Shown here one piece after another: positions 53,681-62,860 of a DNA stretch of 64,000 bases (position 1 is the first letter of the stretch; the number at the start of each line of letters is the position of its first letter). Source of the DNA: JAAZMI01 sp050948785 (lineage in GTDB: Bacteria; Bacillota; Dethiobacteria; DTU022; UBA8154); assembly GCA_050948785.1 (NCBI GenBank), contig JBMNEM010000004.1:198365-262364 (forward strand). Reading direction: 5' to 3'. The position numbers and the translations under genes are program-made. A model generated the notes under the pieces. That model searched no databases. It was given only the letters and a program-made list of their open reading frames with translations, and was not told the origin of the DNA.

Positions 53681-54712
53681 ATGCGAATTGCCATGCTCGG
53701 GCCCATTGCCTGGAGAACGCCTCCCCGCCACTACGGTCCCTGGGAAAGAGTTACTTCCCTGCTCACTGAAGGCCTGGTAGAAAGCGGAGTGGATGTAACC
53801 CTCTTTGCCACAGCGGATTCCTTAACAAAAGGAAAGCTTAGAGCCGTCTGCCCCCGTGGCTATGAGGAAGATCGCAGCCTGGATCCCAAAGTTTGGGAGT
53901 GCCTGCATATTGCCGAGATATTTGAGTCCGCCGTTGACTTCGACCTCATCCACAACAATTTCGACTTTTTGCCGCTGAGCTACAGCGGGCTTGTCAATAC
54001 ACCGGTCGTTACCACTATTCACGGCTTTTCCTCCCCTCGTATTTTACCGGTGTACCGGAAATATAACGAGCGCACCTTTTACGTTTCGATCAGCGATGCT
54101 GATCGCTCGCCGGAGCTGAACTATATAGCCACCGTCTACCACGGCATAGACCTTGAAAATTTTACTTTCCGTCCTGAACCGGGAGAATACCTTCTCTTTT
54201 TCGGCAGGATCCATCATGACAAAGGAGCAAGGGAAGCGATTGAGATTGCGCGGCGCACAAATATGAAGTTAATCCTGGCGGGAATTATCCAGGATAATAC
54301 TTATTATGAACAGGAAGTCAAACCTTTCCTGGACGGCAAAAAGATAACCTATATCGGCAGCGTAGGGCCTGAAGAACGCAACAAAATCCTGGGAGAAGCT
54401 TATGCTTTGCTCCATCCCATTAATTTCAACGAGCCTTTCGGCCTTTCCGTGGTGGAGTCAATGGCCTGCGGGACACCGGTAATCGCCTTCCCCCGCGGCA
54501 GCATGCCTGAAATTATCGAGGATGGCGTAAACGGTTTGTTAGTTTCCGATCTTGATGAAGCCTCCTCTGCTGTAAAAAAAATAAATCTCCTGGACCGGCA
54601 GCAGTGTCGTCAAATCGTAGAGAAACGCTTTTCCAAGGAGAGAATGGTCCAAGATTACCTGAACGTATACCGGCGTATACTTGAACTCAGCGACAAGAGT
54701 TCGGCCACATAA
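53681..54712 (+). CDS. Glycosyltransferase family 4 protein
   Basis: 343 residues with the GT-B fold. The N-terminal acceptor domain has GPIAWRTPPRHYGPWERVTS. The C-terminal nucleotide-sugar domain has LLFFGRIHHDKGAREAIEIA, PFGLSVVESMACGTPVIAF and PEIIEDGVNGLLV, with the E-x7-E motif in the middle piece. It transfers a sugar from an activated donor, acceptor unknown. Ribosome site AGGAG. It lies 21 bases before the GH130 gene; both probably act on one oligosaccharide. Confidence 0.9.
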   Translation: MRIAMLGPIAWRTPPRHYGPWERVTSLLTEGLVESGVDVTLFATADSLTKGKLRAVCPRGYEEDRSLDPKVWECLHIAEIFESAVDFDLIHNNFDFLPLSYSGLVNTPVVTTIHGFSSPRILPVYRKYNERTFYVSISDADRSPELNYIATVYHGIDLENFTFRPEPGEYLLFFGRIHHDKGAREAIEIARRTNMKLILAGIIQDNTYYEQEVKPFLDGKKITYIGSVGPEERNKILGEAYALLHPINFNEPFGLSVVESMACGTPVIAFPRGSMPEIIEDGVNGLLVSDLDEASSAVKKINLLDRQQCRQIVEKRFSKERMVQDYLNVYRRILELSDKSSAT

Positions 54713-54733
54713 ATTTAGGATGGAGGTTTACAG

Positions 54734-55675
54734 ATGAAAAAGCCCCTAGTTAAAAGATATCCCGGCAATCCCATCCTGACCAAAAAGAATGTCCCTTACC
54801 CGGTAGCGACAGTACACAATGCCGGGGTAGTCAAGCACCAGGACCGCTATATCATGCTCTTCCGCTCACACCGTTTTAACGGACGATCGGTCATCGGCCT
54901 GGCCAGCAGCGATGACGGCTTTAATTTTTCTGTGCATCCGGAGCCGTTCCTGGAGCCGGCCACAGAAGAGCCCTTTGCCACGTACGAGGAATTCGGAGTG
55001 GAAGACATGCGCATCTGCCCCCTGGAGGGGGAATACTTGCTGACTTACAGCGCCTACTCCCGGCATGGGGTAAGAGTGGCACTGGCTAAAACAAAGGATT
55101 TCAAGCGGGTTGAGCGCGTCGCTCTGATCACCGCCGCAGATTACCGCAATGTCGTCATTTTCCCGGCGCGTTTCGGGGGTCGTTTTGCGCGGCTGGAAAG
55201 GCCGCACACACAGATCTCGCCCTGGTCCATCTGGATCGCTTATTCTCCCGATTTAATCCACTGGGGAGATGCCCGTCTGCTGATGAAATCCCTGCCCTAT
55301 CACTGGGATGAGATGAAAATAGGGCCCGGAGCCACTCCGGTGAAAACCCGCTGGGGCTGGCTGCACATCTACCATGGAGTCTTCTCCACCATGGACGGTG
55401 CGATCTACAGGCTGGGTGTTGCCCTTCACGACCTGCAGGATCCTTCCAAGCTGTTGGGGGTGGCAGATGATTGGATCCTCCAGCCCGAGGATCCCTGGGA
55501 GGTTACCGGTTATGTGCATAACGTGGTTTTCACCTGTGGAGCCATAGCCGAAGAAGATGGCACCCTCAAGCTCTACTGGGGCGGGGCAGACAATGTGATG
55601 TGTGCCGGAACCGCAAACATAGAAGAACTCGTCGAGCTCTGCCTGCGCCATCCCCGGCCGGCCATTTTGGGCTGA
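54734..55675 (+). CDS. GH130 glycoside phosphorylase/hydrolase
   Basis: 313 residues, five-bladed propeller family of beta-mannoside phosphorylases. RYPGNPILTKKNVPYPVATV at the start, then MLFRSHRFNGRSVIGLASS, the catalytic acid Asp in EFGVEDMRICP (about residue 93), the phosphate-contacting basic residues in RLERPHTQIS, and GPGATPVKTRWGWLHIYHGV. It likely cleaves beta-1,2- or beta-1,4-mannosides with phosphate. GGAGG precedes the ATG. Pairs with the upstream glycosyltransferase. Confidence 0.88.
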   Translation: MKKPLVKRYPGNPILTKKNVPYPVATVHNAGVVKHQDRYIMLFRSHRFNGRSVIGLASSDDGFNFSVHPEPFLEPATEEPFATYEEFGVEDMRICPLEGEYLLTYSAYSRHGVRVALAKTKDFKRVERVALITAADYRNVVIFPARFGGRFARLERPHTQISPWSIWIAYSPDLIHWGDARLLMKSLPYHWDEMKIGPGATPVKTRWGWLHIYHGVFSTMDGAIYRLGVALHDLQDPSKLLGVADDWILQPEDPWEVTGYVHNVVFTCGAIAEEDGTLKLYWGGADNVMCAGTANIEELVELCLRHPRPAILG

Positions 55676-55686
55676 AATCCATCAAC

Positions 55687-56562
55687 TCAAGAAGTAAGAG
55701 CGGGCTTGTTGCGCACCAACACAGAATCGCCCAGGTCCACTTCCAGATGTGCCGCGATCACCGGACACTTGGCTTGCAACAGAAAAAAAGTTTTATCTCC
55801 GGCAAAAGACGTTCCTTCCAGGGTTTCATAATTGGCCTGGCCCTTGGCCAGAACCACGTTAGCAGAAGCAATCACGGCGCCAAGTTCCCGGCTGCTAAAT
55901 TCCGGGACCACTCCAAGGTAGTTGCTCCCTGTAGTTACTATCTTTGCTAGAAAGTCCATCCCCGCATCCTCTGCATCCTCCCTTGTGGCATCATTGAGGA
56001 TCGCCCCCCCTTTGACAACATAAAAAAGATCGGTAGTAAAGCGGCGTAAGGTAGCCATCAGCAGGGAATCGAAAACAATCTCCCCGCTGTTGTCCCCGAT
56101 CACAACCAGGGCCCCCTCTTGACCCAAAAGTTCCCGCAAAGTTTCAACATCACTGCGCCGGAATTCCCGCTCCAGTTCCCGGCTGATACTTGCTCCAACA
56201 TCAAAATCCGGGTTGATCCCCATATCGATTGCGTTCCCGGCGACAGAAGCTTTTAGGGCCGTCAGAAGGGGGTCCTTATTAGCAGAGACAATCCTTTCCA
56301 AAATAGGAAGAAAGGTACGCGCCAGTTCGTTGGAAGCTGCTTTGGCCTCTTTATAAGGATCCTCTACCCCCATCAAACGATAAACTTCAAAAAGAACCCG
56401 CGAAGAATTCTCCGCCGGAGTTTTCAAAGGGTCCAGCGCGGCAATCGTGGGAAACAACGCATAAATAATATCATAATGTTTCTCCTCCTCCACCCCTGCT
56501 GTCCGTAATGTAGAGATAACCTGCCTGATATAACAGGGAACACAGTCAATAGTTGACCTCAT
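55687..56562 (-). CDS. DUF89 (ARMT1-like) damage-control phosphatase family protein
   Basis: About 291 residues. It begins MRSTIDCVPCYIRQVISTLR with the typical CxxC, and holds GDNSGEIVFDSLLM (metal-binding Asp and Asn), VKGGAILNDATREDA and VLAKGQANYETLEG. The family removes phosphate from damaged or overflow sugar phosphates and phosphometabolites. ATG at 56562 chosen over an ATG six codons upstream because GGAGG then lies eleven bases away and the family begins there. Convergent with the GH130 gene. Confidence 0.88.
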   Translation of the reverse strand: MRSTIDCVPCYIRQVISTLRTAGVEEEKHYDIIYALFPTIAALDPLKTPAENSSRVLFEVYRLMGVEDPYKEAKAASNELARTFLPILERIVSANKDPLLTALKASVAGNAIDMGINPDFDVGASISRELEREFRRSDVETLRELLGQEGALVVIGDNSGEIVFDSLLMATLRRFTTDLFYVVKGGAILNDATREDAEDAGMDFLAKIVTTGSNYLGVVPEFSSRELGAVIASANVVLAKGQANYETLEGTSFAGDKTFFLLQAKCPVIAAHLEVDLGDSVLVRNKPALTS

Positions 56563-56783
56563 CCCATAACACACCTCCATTTTTTATCCTAAAGATATTG
56601 CATTAAAGATATTGTATTGATGAATCTTGAATTTAATTGTGTCATTACCTTCGATTTCAACATCAGGCCTTTTCTTTCCTTCTGAAAGCAATTAACTATT
56701 GCCCTGGCGCCGGAAATCTACAGTAATATCCGTTTTGCCTGCAGGATTTCATCCAAAGTTTTGCTCGTCTACTGTTGGAAGGC

Positions 56784-57668
56784 CTAGTCCCGGGCCTGCA
56801 AAAGATCTTCCAGCAGGGCTGCAGGTAACGCCAGCCCCCTGGTATCTTCTTCATCCTGCCCCTCCACTGCGGCAAAGATAACAGCAACAACTTTGCCCTC
56901 CTCGTTAAAAACCGGGCTGCCGCTGCTTCCCCCGTGAATAGAAGCATCTATCTCCAGCACCGGCCCGGGAAATTCGTCCAGCTGCCAGTATCCTGTAATT
57001 TCTCCGCGCATTGCCACCCCGGAATAATTGAGCGGATTACCAATAATAATCACCTGATCGCCTACTGCAGAGAGTGACTCCCTTTCAAGAGCAACAAAGG
57101 GAAATTTCCCGCCTTCGAGAGTTATCAGCGCCAAGTCTGCAGCGGAGCTGATTGACCAACCGGTAACCCGGCAGCTTCCCCGTCCAGGAAAAGAAACACT
57201 AAGTGAGCCGGCATCCTCCACCAAATGGCGATTCGTGACAATCAATCCCTCGGCACTGATATTAAAACCGGTTCCCCTCTGCTGCCTGGAAATCAGATCG
57301 GCTTTCCCCTCAGGAGCTGCTGTGATACGGACAACTGCCTGTTTTAATTCCTGAACCAGGGGATCCCGGCTTAACTTTTGGGATTCAACCAGAAAATCAA
57401 GTGCTGGAAGTGTGAAAATCTCCAAAAAACCGCCAAGAACAAGAACCGTAAAAATGATAACAACAAGTAAAGCCGTAAGTTTGAAGAAAAGCGATCCCTG
57501 CCTGCTGGGGAGGGAGCAGGTATCCTCCCCAATTTCCTCTTCATACCGTTCATTGGGCCCTGCAAGTAGCTCTCTGTTTTCCTCGTTCAGTGCACAAAAA
57601 CCTCCTCTACAGCAAACAAATGCAACAAACAGACCATCTTTAATAGAATTATTTCGGCAGGAAGGCAA
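56784..57668 (-). CDS. Membrane-anchored trypsin-like serine protease (HtrA-like, no PDZ)
   Basis: 294 residues. One helix (LTALLVVIIFTVLVLGGFLE) anchors an extracytoplasmic S1C domain with catalytic His in VTNRHLVEDA, Asp in SSAADLALITLE and Ser in HGGSSGSPVFNEEG. No PDZ domain follows, unlike HtrA/DegP. The start is doubtful: a CTG about 27 codons in has GGAGG ten bases upstream, whereas the ATG at 57668 lacks one. Divergent from the CO dehydrogenase operon; an envelope quality-control role is likely. Confidence 0.85.
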   Translation of the reverse strand: MPSCRNNSIKDGLFVAFVCCRGGFCALNEENRELLAGPNERYEEEIGEDTCSLPSRQGSLFFKLTALLVVIIFTVLVLGGFLEIFTLPALDFLVESQKLSRDPLVQELKQAVVRITAAPEGKADLISRQQRGTGFNISAEGLIVTNRHLVEDAGSLSVSFPGRGSCRVTGWSISSAADLALITLEGGKFPFVALERESLSAVGDQVIIIGNPLNYSGVAMRGEITGYWQLDEFPGPVLEIDASIHGGSSGSPVFNEEGKVVAVIFAAVEGQDEEDTRGLALPAALLEDLLQARD

Positions 57669-57818
57669 AGCTCACCTTTTTTCGAAGAACAGTATCCTGC
57701 TATTAACATCCAGGTTTTCTCTTATTTTGCCGAAGGTAATAAGAAATTTTCGTCGAAATAGTAAGAATATAAGGTGCAGCAAGACCAAAAAATTATCTAA
57801 TGCTAGAACCAGAACTCT

Positions 57819-57847
57819 TTGTACCCTTAAGAATTTTGGACTATATT
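57819..57847 (+). promoter_or_regulatory. Promoter of the CO dehydrogenase operon
   Basis: TTGTAC (57819-57824), 17 bases, TATATT (57842-57847), 44 bases before the first start codon. No obvious CooA or RcoM-type site was recognised. Confidence 0.65.
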
Positions 57848-57890
57848 GAAAGATATTTTTTATAAAAAAAGAGATGGGAGGTGAAGAGAT

Positions 57891-58379
57891 ATGAAGGAGA
57901 TCCTGATCAACCTCGAACACTGTGTAGGCTGTAAGAGCTGTGAACTCGCCTGTGCTGTGGAACATTCGGTGTCCAAAAACATTTTCGCAGCTATCTTTGA
58001 AGATCTGCCTCCCATCCCCCGGGTTTACGTAGAGGCGGGGCAACAGTTCAACTTTCCTCTGCAGTGCCGTCACTGCGCCGATGCACAATGCATCAAGTCC
58101 TGCATCAGCGGCGCCCTGTGGCGGGAAGAAGAAACCGGACTCGTAAAACATATTCAAGAAAAATGTGTTGGCTGCTGGATGTGCGTGATGGCCTGTCCTT
58201 TCGGAGCAATTGTCCAGGACAGGAGGAAGCAGATTGCCTTGAAGTGTGATCGCTGTCCCGACCGGGAAATCCCCGCCTGCGTAGCTTCTTGTCCGACAAA
58301 AGCAATTTCACTGCAGGAAGTACCATCCTTTGCAAAAGAGAAACGCAAGGCCTACCTGGCCAATTTTCAAGAAATGTAG
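57891..58379 (+). CDS. cooF: CooF-like 4Fe-4S electron-transfer protein
   Basis: 162 residues with four 4Fe-4S binding motifs: CVGCKSCELAC, CRHCADAQCIKSC, CVGCWMCVMACP and CDRCPDREIPACVASCP. It carries electrons from CooS, in this context to the flavoprotein encoded last in the operon. GGGAGGTG precedes the ATG. It resembles CooF and other DMSO-reductase-B-type ferredoxins; the CO role rests on its neighbour. Confidence 0.9.
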   Translation: MKEILINLEHCVGCKSCELACAVEHSVSKNIFAAIFEDLPPIPRVYVEAGQQFNFPLQCRHCADAQCIKSCISGALWREEETGLVKHIQEKCVGCWMCVMACPFGAIVQDRRKQIALKCDRCPDREIPACVASCPTKAISLQEVPSFAKEKRKAYLANFQEM

Positions 58380-58425
58380 CTTTGGCCGGCATGATTAAAT
58401 TGTTAAAAAGAGGAGAGAAGAAGGT

Positions 58426-60306
58426 ATGAACCAGAACAAATATGCTCAAAAAAGCATTGACCCTGCTACTCAGGCCATGCTTTCCAGGGCCGAACAGGAC
58501 GGCGTGGAAACTGCCTGGGACCGGTTTAATAAACAGGAGCCCCAATGCGGTTTTGGACTCCTCGGCTTATGCTGCCGCAACTGTAACATGGGACCATGCC
58601 GCATAGATCCCTTTGGCAACGGCCCGGACAAGGGGGTTTGTGGAGCTGATGCCGATACGATCGTTGCCCGCAACCTGCTGCGCGCTATCGCCGCCGGGGC
58701 TGCCGCCCACTCGGACCACGGGCGCGATATTGTGGAAACCCTCCTGCACGCTGCTGAAGGAAAAGCACCGGACTATGAGATCAAAGATAAAGAGAAGCTT
58801 TTAGCTCTGGCCCAGGAGTTAAACGTTCCCAGCGAGGGACGTTCAGAAAAAGAGATTGCTGCAGATATTGCTCATAAAGCCCTGGCTGAATTCGGCACCA
58901 GCAAAGGTAACCTCGAATTGCTGGAGCGCGCCCCTTCCCAGAGAAAAGAAAAATGGGACAAGCTGGGGATTGCTCCCCGGGGTATAGACAGGGAAATCGT
59001 AGAGATTATGCACCGGACCCATATGGGCGTGGATACCGACTATGTCAACCTGATTTTACAGGGGCTGCGGGCAGCGCTGTCCGATGGATGGGGCGGCTCC
59101 ATGTGGGCCACCGAACTATCCGATGTCTTGTTTGGCACTCCAAAGCCCCATCGCGGAGAAAGCAACCTGGGGGTTTTAAAAGAAGACGAAGTAAACATTG
59201 TCGTCCACGGACACGAGCCCACCCTCTCGGAAATGATCGTCCAGGCGGCAAGAGATCCGCAGATGATCAAACTTGCCCGGTCAAAAGGCGCCAAGGGGAT
59301 CAACATTTGCGGCATGTGCTGTACCGGCAACGAGATATTGATGAGGCACAATGTCCCCATCGCCGGCAATTTCCTGCAGCAGGAGCTGGCCATGATCACC
59401 GGTGCAGTGGAGGCGATGGTCGTTGATGTGCAGTGTATCATGCCCTCCCTCACAGAGGTGGCCGGGTGCTACCATACCAAGATCATCTCCACCTCTCCGA
59501 AAGCCAAGTTCCCCGGCGCCCAGCACGTTGCCTTTGACGAGGGGAAAGCCCTGGAAACAGCCGGAGAAATCATCCGCATCGCCGTAGAAAATTACCCCCG
59601 TAGAAACAAGGCCAAAGTTTTTGTCCCGTCTGACAGGATGGAATTTATGGCCGGCTTCAGCGTAGAGGCAATTGTTTCCGCCCTTGGCGGCTCTCTCGAG
59701 CCCCTGTTAAACGCGATCAAGGAAGGAAATATCAAAGGAATTGTGGCCATAGTGGGATGCAATAACCCCAAGATCAAGCACGACTACGGCCATGTTACGC
59801 TTGCCGAAGAGCTGATCAGCAAAGATATCTTGGTAGTGGAAACCGGCTGTGCAGCTATTGCCAGCGCCAAGGCCGGGCTGCTCCTGCCGGAGACCTCCGC
59901 CAAGGCCGGCCCAGGCTTAAAGGCGGTCTGCGAAGCACTGCAGATACCACCTGTACTGCACATGGGGTCCTGCGTGGATATCAGCCGAATTCTGGTTGTG
60001 GCGGCAGCAGTAGCCAAGGCCCTGAATGTTGATATCAGCGACCTGCCCCTGGCCGGAGCCGCACCGGAATGGATGTCTGAAAAGGCTGTAAGCATCGGCG
60101 CTTACGTAATTGGCTCGGGAATTTTAACGGTGCTGGGAACAGTGCCCGCGGTACTGGGAAGCAGCAACGTTGCCGCGCTGTTAACAGAAGGAGCCAAAGA
60201 TGTTGTCGGAGCTTCCTTTGCCGTGGAGGGGGATCCGCTGAAAGCTGCCGAGCTGATCGTAAACCATATCAACGAAAAGCGTGCCAAGCTGGGACTTCTT
60301 AAATGA
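58426..60306 (+). CDS. cooS: Anaerobic carbon monoxide dehydrogenase catalytic subunit
   Basis: Oxidises CO with water to CO2 at a Ni-Fe-S cluster. 626 residues. The N-terminal Cys cluster FGLLGLCCRNCNMGPCRI binds the B and D clusters. C-cluster ligands are all visible: His in VVHGHEPTL, Cys in NICGMCCTGNE, Cys in VDVQCIMPSL, Cys in IVGCNNPK, Cys in ETGCAAIASA and Cys in HMGSCVDISR. Full length, so probably active. No acetyl-CoA synthase genes and no CooC-type maturation ATPase are adjacent. AGGAGAG precedes the ATG. Confidence 0.97.
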   Translation: MNQNKYAQKSIDPATQAMLSRAEQDGVETAWDRFNKQEPQCGFGLLGLCCRNCNMGPCRIDPFGNGPDKGVCGADADTIVARNLLRAIAAGAAAHSDHGRDIVETLLHAAEGKAPDYEIKDKEKLLALAQELNVPSEGRSEKEIAADIAHKALAEFGTSKGNLELLERAPSQRKEKWDKLGIAPRGIDREIVEIMHRTHMGVDTDYVNLILQGLRAALSDGWGGSMWATELSDVLFGTPKPHRGESNLGVLKEDEVNIVVHGHEPTLSEMIVQAARDPQMIKLARSKGAKGINICGMCCTGNEILMRHNVPIAGNFLQQELAMITGAVEAMVVDVQCIMPSLTEVAGCYHTKIISTSPKAKFPGAQHVAFDEGKALETAGEIIRIAVENYPRRNKAKVFVPSDRMEFMAGFSVEAIVSALGGSLEPLLNAIKEGNIKGIVAIVGCNNPKIKHDYGHVTLAEELISKDILVVETGCAAIASAKAGLLLPETSAKAGPGLKAVCEALQIPPVLHMGSCVDISRILVVAAAVAKALNVDISDLPLAGAAPEWMSEKAVSIGAYVIGSGILTVLGTVPAVLGSSNVAALLTEGAKDVVGASFAVEGDPLKAAELIVNHINEKRAKLGLLK

Positions 60307-60333
60307 AGAAACAACCTGGGAGAAGTGATAAAG

Positions 60334-61644
60334 ATGATCCGTACAAAGTATGCCATTATCGGCAGCGGTCCCGCCGCTTTTTATGCCACTCGTACCATCC
60401 GCAAAAGGGATCCTGAGGGAAAACTGGTCATAATCGGAGCCGAAGGATATCTGCCTTATTTCCGCCCCCTGATCTCTTATTATCTGGCCGGCCTGGTGCC
60501 CCTGGAAAGGCTGTTTATGAAGGAAGCTGATTATTATCGCCAAAAGAAGATCGAATTCATCAGCGGAACAGTCATAGAAGTCAAGGGCCAGGAAAAGATC
60601 CTGGCCTATCAACCTCTGGCCAGTGAAGAGCAGGGAAAAATTGCTGACCATACTCCCAATGCTCACACCACCCAGTATCTGCAATTTGAAAAGCTGTTGA
60701 TCGCTTCCGGCGGCGTTCCAACCAAACCCGATATTCCGGGGATAAATACCCCGGGGGTATATTTTTTTCGCACCATTGATGACGCTAAAAAAATTGCTGC
60801 CGGGGCGAAGGGATGTAAAAAAGCACTGCTGCTGGGCGGGGGACTGGTAAATCTCAAGGCCGCTTACGCCTTACACAAACTTGGCCTGGAAACAACCCTG
60901 GTAATCACTTCCAGCGGAATTCTTTCACAGATGCTGGATAAAAAAGGCGCCGCAATCATCGCTGCTTACCTGACAGAAAAAGGCCTGAAAATGATCTTTC
61001 AAAATGATGTGGCTGAGATACACGGCAACGGTTCAGGAGTGACCGGTGTTACCCTGGCCAACGGCCAGGAACTGGAAGCCAATCTCATCGTGATCGGCAA
61101 AGGTGTCCGGCCCTTTACGCCTTTTCTCAGGGGAAGCGGTGTAACAGAAAAATACGGTGTTGTGGTAGACGAACAGCTGCAGACCAACCTGCCCGGCATT
61201 TATGCTGCCGGAGACGCAACTCTTTGCAGAGACATGCTGCTGGACGAACCGGCAAATAATGCTCTCTGGCCCAACGCCACGGCACAGGGAGAAATTGCCG
61301 GGGCCAACATGAGCGGAGACCGGCTTACTTACAGGGGTTCGATGAAAATGAATGCCACAGAATTTTTTGGGCTCCCTGTTATTGCCGCAGGGTTGGGCAG
61401 GGTGCAGAGCAGCGCAGATCATCCCTGGGAGATCTATCAGGTGCAGCATTCCTTGCGTTCCCGGCAGGAACCGTGCTATCTGAGACTGGTTTTCCAAAAA
61501 GATTACCTCGCAGGATATGTGGCCATCGGGGAAAACCGTAAGGCGGGGATGCTGACAAACCTGATCATGGGCCAGTATCCCCTGACTCCACAGCAAAAAG
61601 AGCGGCTGATCAACGGAGACCTGACTTTCCCGTTCTCCGTTTAG
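60334..61644 (+). CDS. FAD-dependent NAD(P) oxidoreductase of the CO dehydrogenase operon
   Basis: 436 residues. FAD-binding motif IIGSGPAAFYATRTI at the N-terminus, NAD(P) motif LLLGGGLVNLKAAYALHKLG in the middle and second FAD motif GIYAAGDATLCRD. In cooF-cooS-flavoprotein operons this type is thought to pass CO-derived electrons to NAD(P)+ or to oxygen/peroxide detoxification. The ATG at 60334 has GGGAG eleven bases upstream; a GTG three codons earlier is the alternative. Last gene before the interrupted terminator. Confidence 0.9.
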   Translation: MIRTKYAIIGSGPAAFYATRTIRKRDPEGKLVIIGAEGYLPYFRPLISYYLAGLVPLERLFMKEADYYRQKKIEFISGTVIEVKGQEKILAYQPLASEEQGKIADHTPNAHTTQYLQFEKLLIASGGVPTKPDIPGINTPGVYFFRTIDDAKKIAAGAKGCKKALLLGGGLVNLKAAYALHKLGLETTLVITSSGILSQMLDKKGAAIIAAYLTEKGLKMIFQNDVAEIHGNGSGVTGVTLANGQELEANLIVIGKGVRPFTPFLRGSGVTEKYGVVVDEQLQTNLPGIYAAGDATLCRDMLLDEPANNALWPNATAQGEIAGANMSGDRLTYRGSMKMNATEFFGLPVIAAGLGRVQSSADHPWEIYQVQHSLRSRQEPCYLRLVFQKDYLAGYVAIGENRKAGMLTNLIMGQYPLTPQQKERLINGDLTFPFSV

Positions 61645-61698
61645 CTTGCTCCTGAAAAATGAGGCAGCTTCCGCTGCTTCCGTGAAACAATACCGAAT

Positions 61699-61874
61699 CT
61701 GCCACGGGGACAGTCCGAGACCACTGAAAAACTATGTTTTTTTTATTTATCATTCTAAAACAAAATTGAGGAGTCTGATTTTTTCAATGGTTTAGGGATC
61801 CTTCGCTATTGCTCAGGATGACAAAAGGGACTTTTTTAGTGGTCTCGGACAGTCCTTGTGGCAGGTCTTTTTTC
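61699..61874 (+). terminator. Terminator of the coo operon, split by an insertion
   Basis: CTGCCAC (61699-61705) with GGGGAC, and GTCC..GTGGCAG (61852-61864) followed by GTCTTTTTT, would form one continuous hairpin if the 130-base element and one copy of the nine-base duplication were removed. The arms still pair across the element, so it may work less well. Confidence 0.65.
61717..61846. mobile_element. 130-bp MITE-like element with 9-bp target duplication
   Basis: The ends GAGACCACTGAAAAA (61717-61731) and TTTTTTAGTGGTCTC (61832-61846) are 15-base terminal inverted repeats with one mismatch. The element is flanked by the direct repeat GGACAGTCC at 61708-61716 and 61847-61855, as expected for a target-site duplication. 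It codes for nothing; inside, GGATCCTTCGCTATTGCTCA resembles repeats dispersed in many clostridial genomes. A transposase elsewhere would have moved it. Confidence 0.8.
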
Positions 61875-62020
61875 CTGAAAACAAAATAAGAGCAATCCCT
61901 TTATTAATCAATTCATACTATATTTCTGTTTGAGCCTAATTATCCTTGTATTGCCTTCTACTAAACAAAGGCAACAAAGGAGGAATTTTGCAACATATTC
62001 TTTGCAATTTTTTATTTATT

Positions 62021-62455
62021 TTAACCGGCAATGAATGGATTTACGGCTTTAATACCTTCATATAATTGATTTGGATTGAGATCTTCCGTCCAGATAGTTT
62101 TGCAGCCCAGTTCCCTCGCGCTGCAAATAATCATGGCGTCCCAAAATGATATTTTGTTTCGCTGTTGAATATGAATGGCTTCCACCACGCTTTTAAGCTC
62201 CGGTTTATGAAGGCGCCATTGGCCGAGGTCGGCAATAATTTGAGCTGTTTCCTGTGGTGTTAATGGGTGGGGAATCTTCAGTGTCAGATTAACATAAAAC
62301 TCTTGTAATACCTGGATGCTCAAGCATCCCTTGCCCGAGTCCCACAGTTCTGAGACCAACTCCCGGGCACGCTGATGTTTTTCTGCACTTGATACATCGT
62401 AAGCATAAATAAAAATGTTAGCATCCACAAACAGGGGTTCGGTGTCATCTGGCAT
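62021..62455 (-). CDS. PIN domain toxin (VapC-like)
   Basis: 144 residues. PIN-fold acidic residues are present: Asp in LFVDANIFIYAYD, Glu in VLQEFYVNL, Asp in ISFWDAMII and Asp in TIWTEDLNP. Acts as an RNase in relatives. Its ATG lies inside the end of the antitoxin gene (overlap 11 bases), so the pair is translationally coupled. Confidence 0.88.
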   Translation of the reverse strand: MPDDTEPLFVDANIFIYAYDVSSAEKHQRARELVSELWDSGKGCLSIQVLQEFYVNLTLKIPHPLTPQETAQIIADLGQWRLHKPELKSVVEAIHIQQRNKISFWDAMIICSARELGCKTIWTEDLNPNQLYEGIKAVNPFIAG

Positions 62456-62687
62456 GTAAATCTTCTCTCTTCCAGGTTATTTTGCCTTTTGCCCCCAAGT
62501 TGAAACCTTGTTTCATTGCAGCAAGCTGCCTGGCTTTTGCATTGTTATATGTGTCCTCCCTTTCAACAATATCTTCCAGGGTATCTGCCAAGAGGCGGGA
62601 AAGGGATGTTTGCCTGTTAATTGCAATATGTTTTGCTTTTCTTAAAATGTCTTTGGGAACCGATATGGTAACATTTTGTTTTTCCAA
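62445..62687 (-). CDS. Ribbon-helix-helix antitoxin (VapB-like)
   Basis: 80 residues from a TTG at 62687: KQNVTISVPKDILRKAKHIA, then NRQTSLSRLLADTLEDIVER form a ribbon-helix-helix DNA-binding domain. The C-terminal tail would bind the PIN toxin. GGAGGTG sits six bases before the TTG; the longer frame start is less likely. It should autoregulate the pair. Confidence 0.85.
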   Translation of the reverse strand: MEKQNVTISVPKDILRKAKHIAINRQTSLSRLLADTLEDIVEREDTYNNAKARQLAAMKQGFNLGAKGKITWKREDLHAR

Positions 62688-62860
62688 TCTTTTCACCTCC
62701 ACGTAAATAAGTGTAGCACATTTTTCGTGATACGGCAAACAGCGTATTAGGTCCCCTTGCTTCCCAGTATCGTATTAGTTGATTTTATTAACTTAAGTTG
62801 AACACCAATCCATTGCTTAACTCGGTACGGCTGACTATGATATAGGCAGGGGTGATTCAT

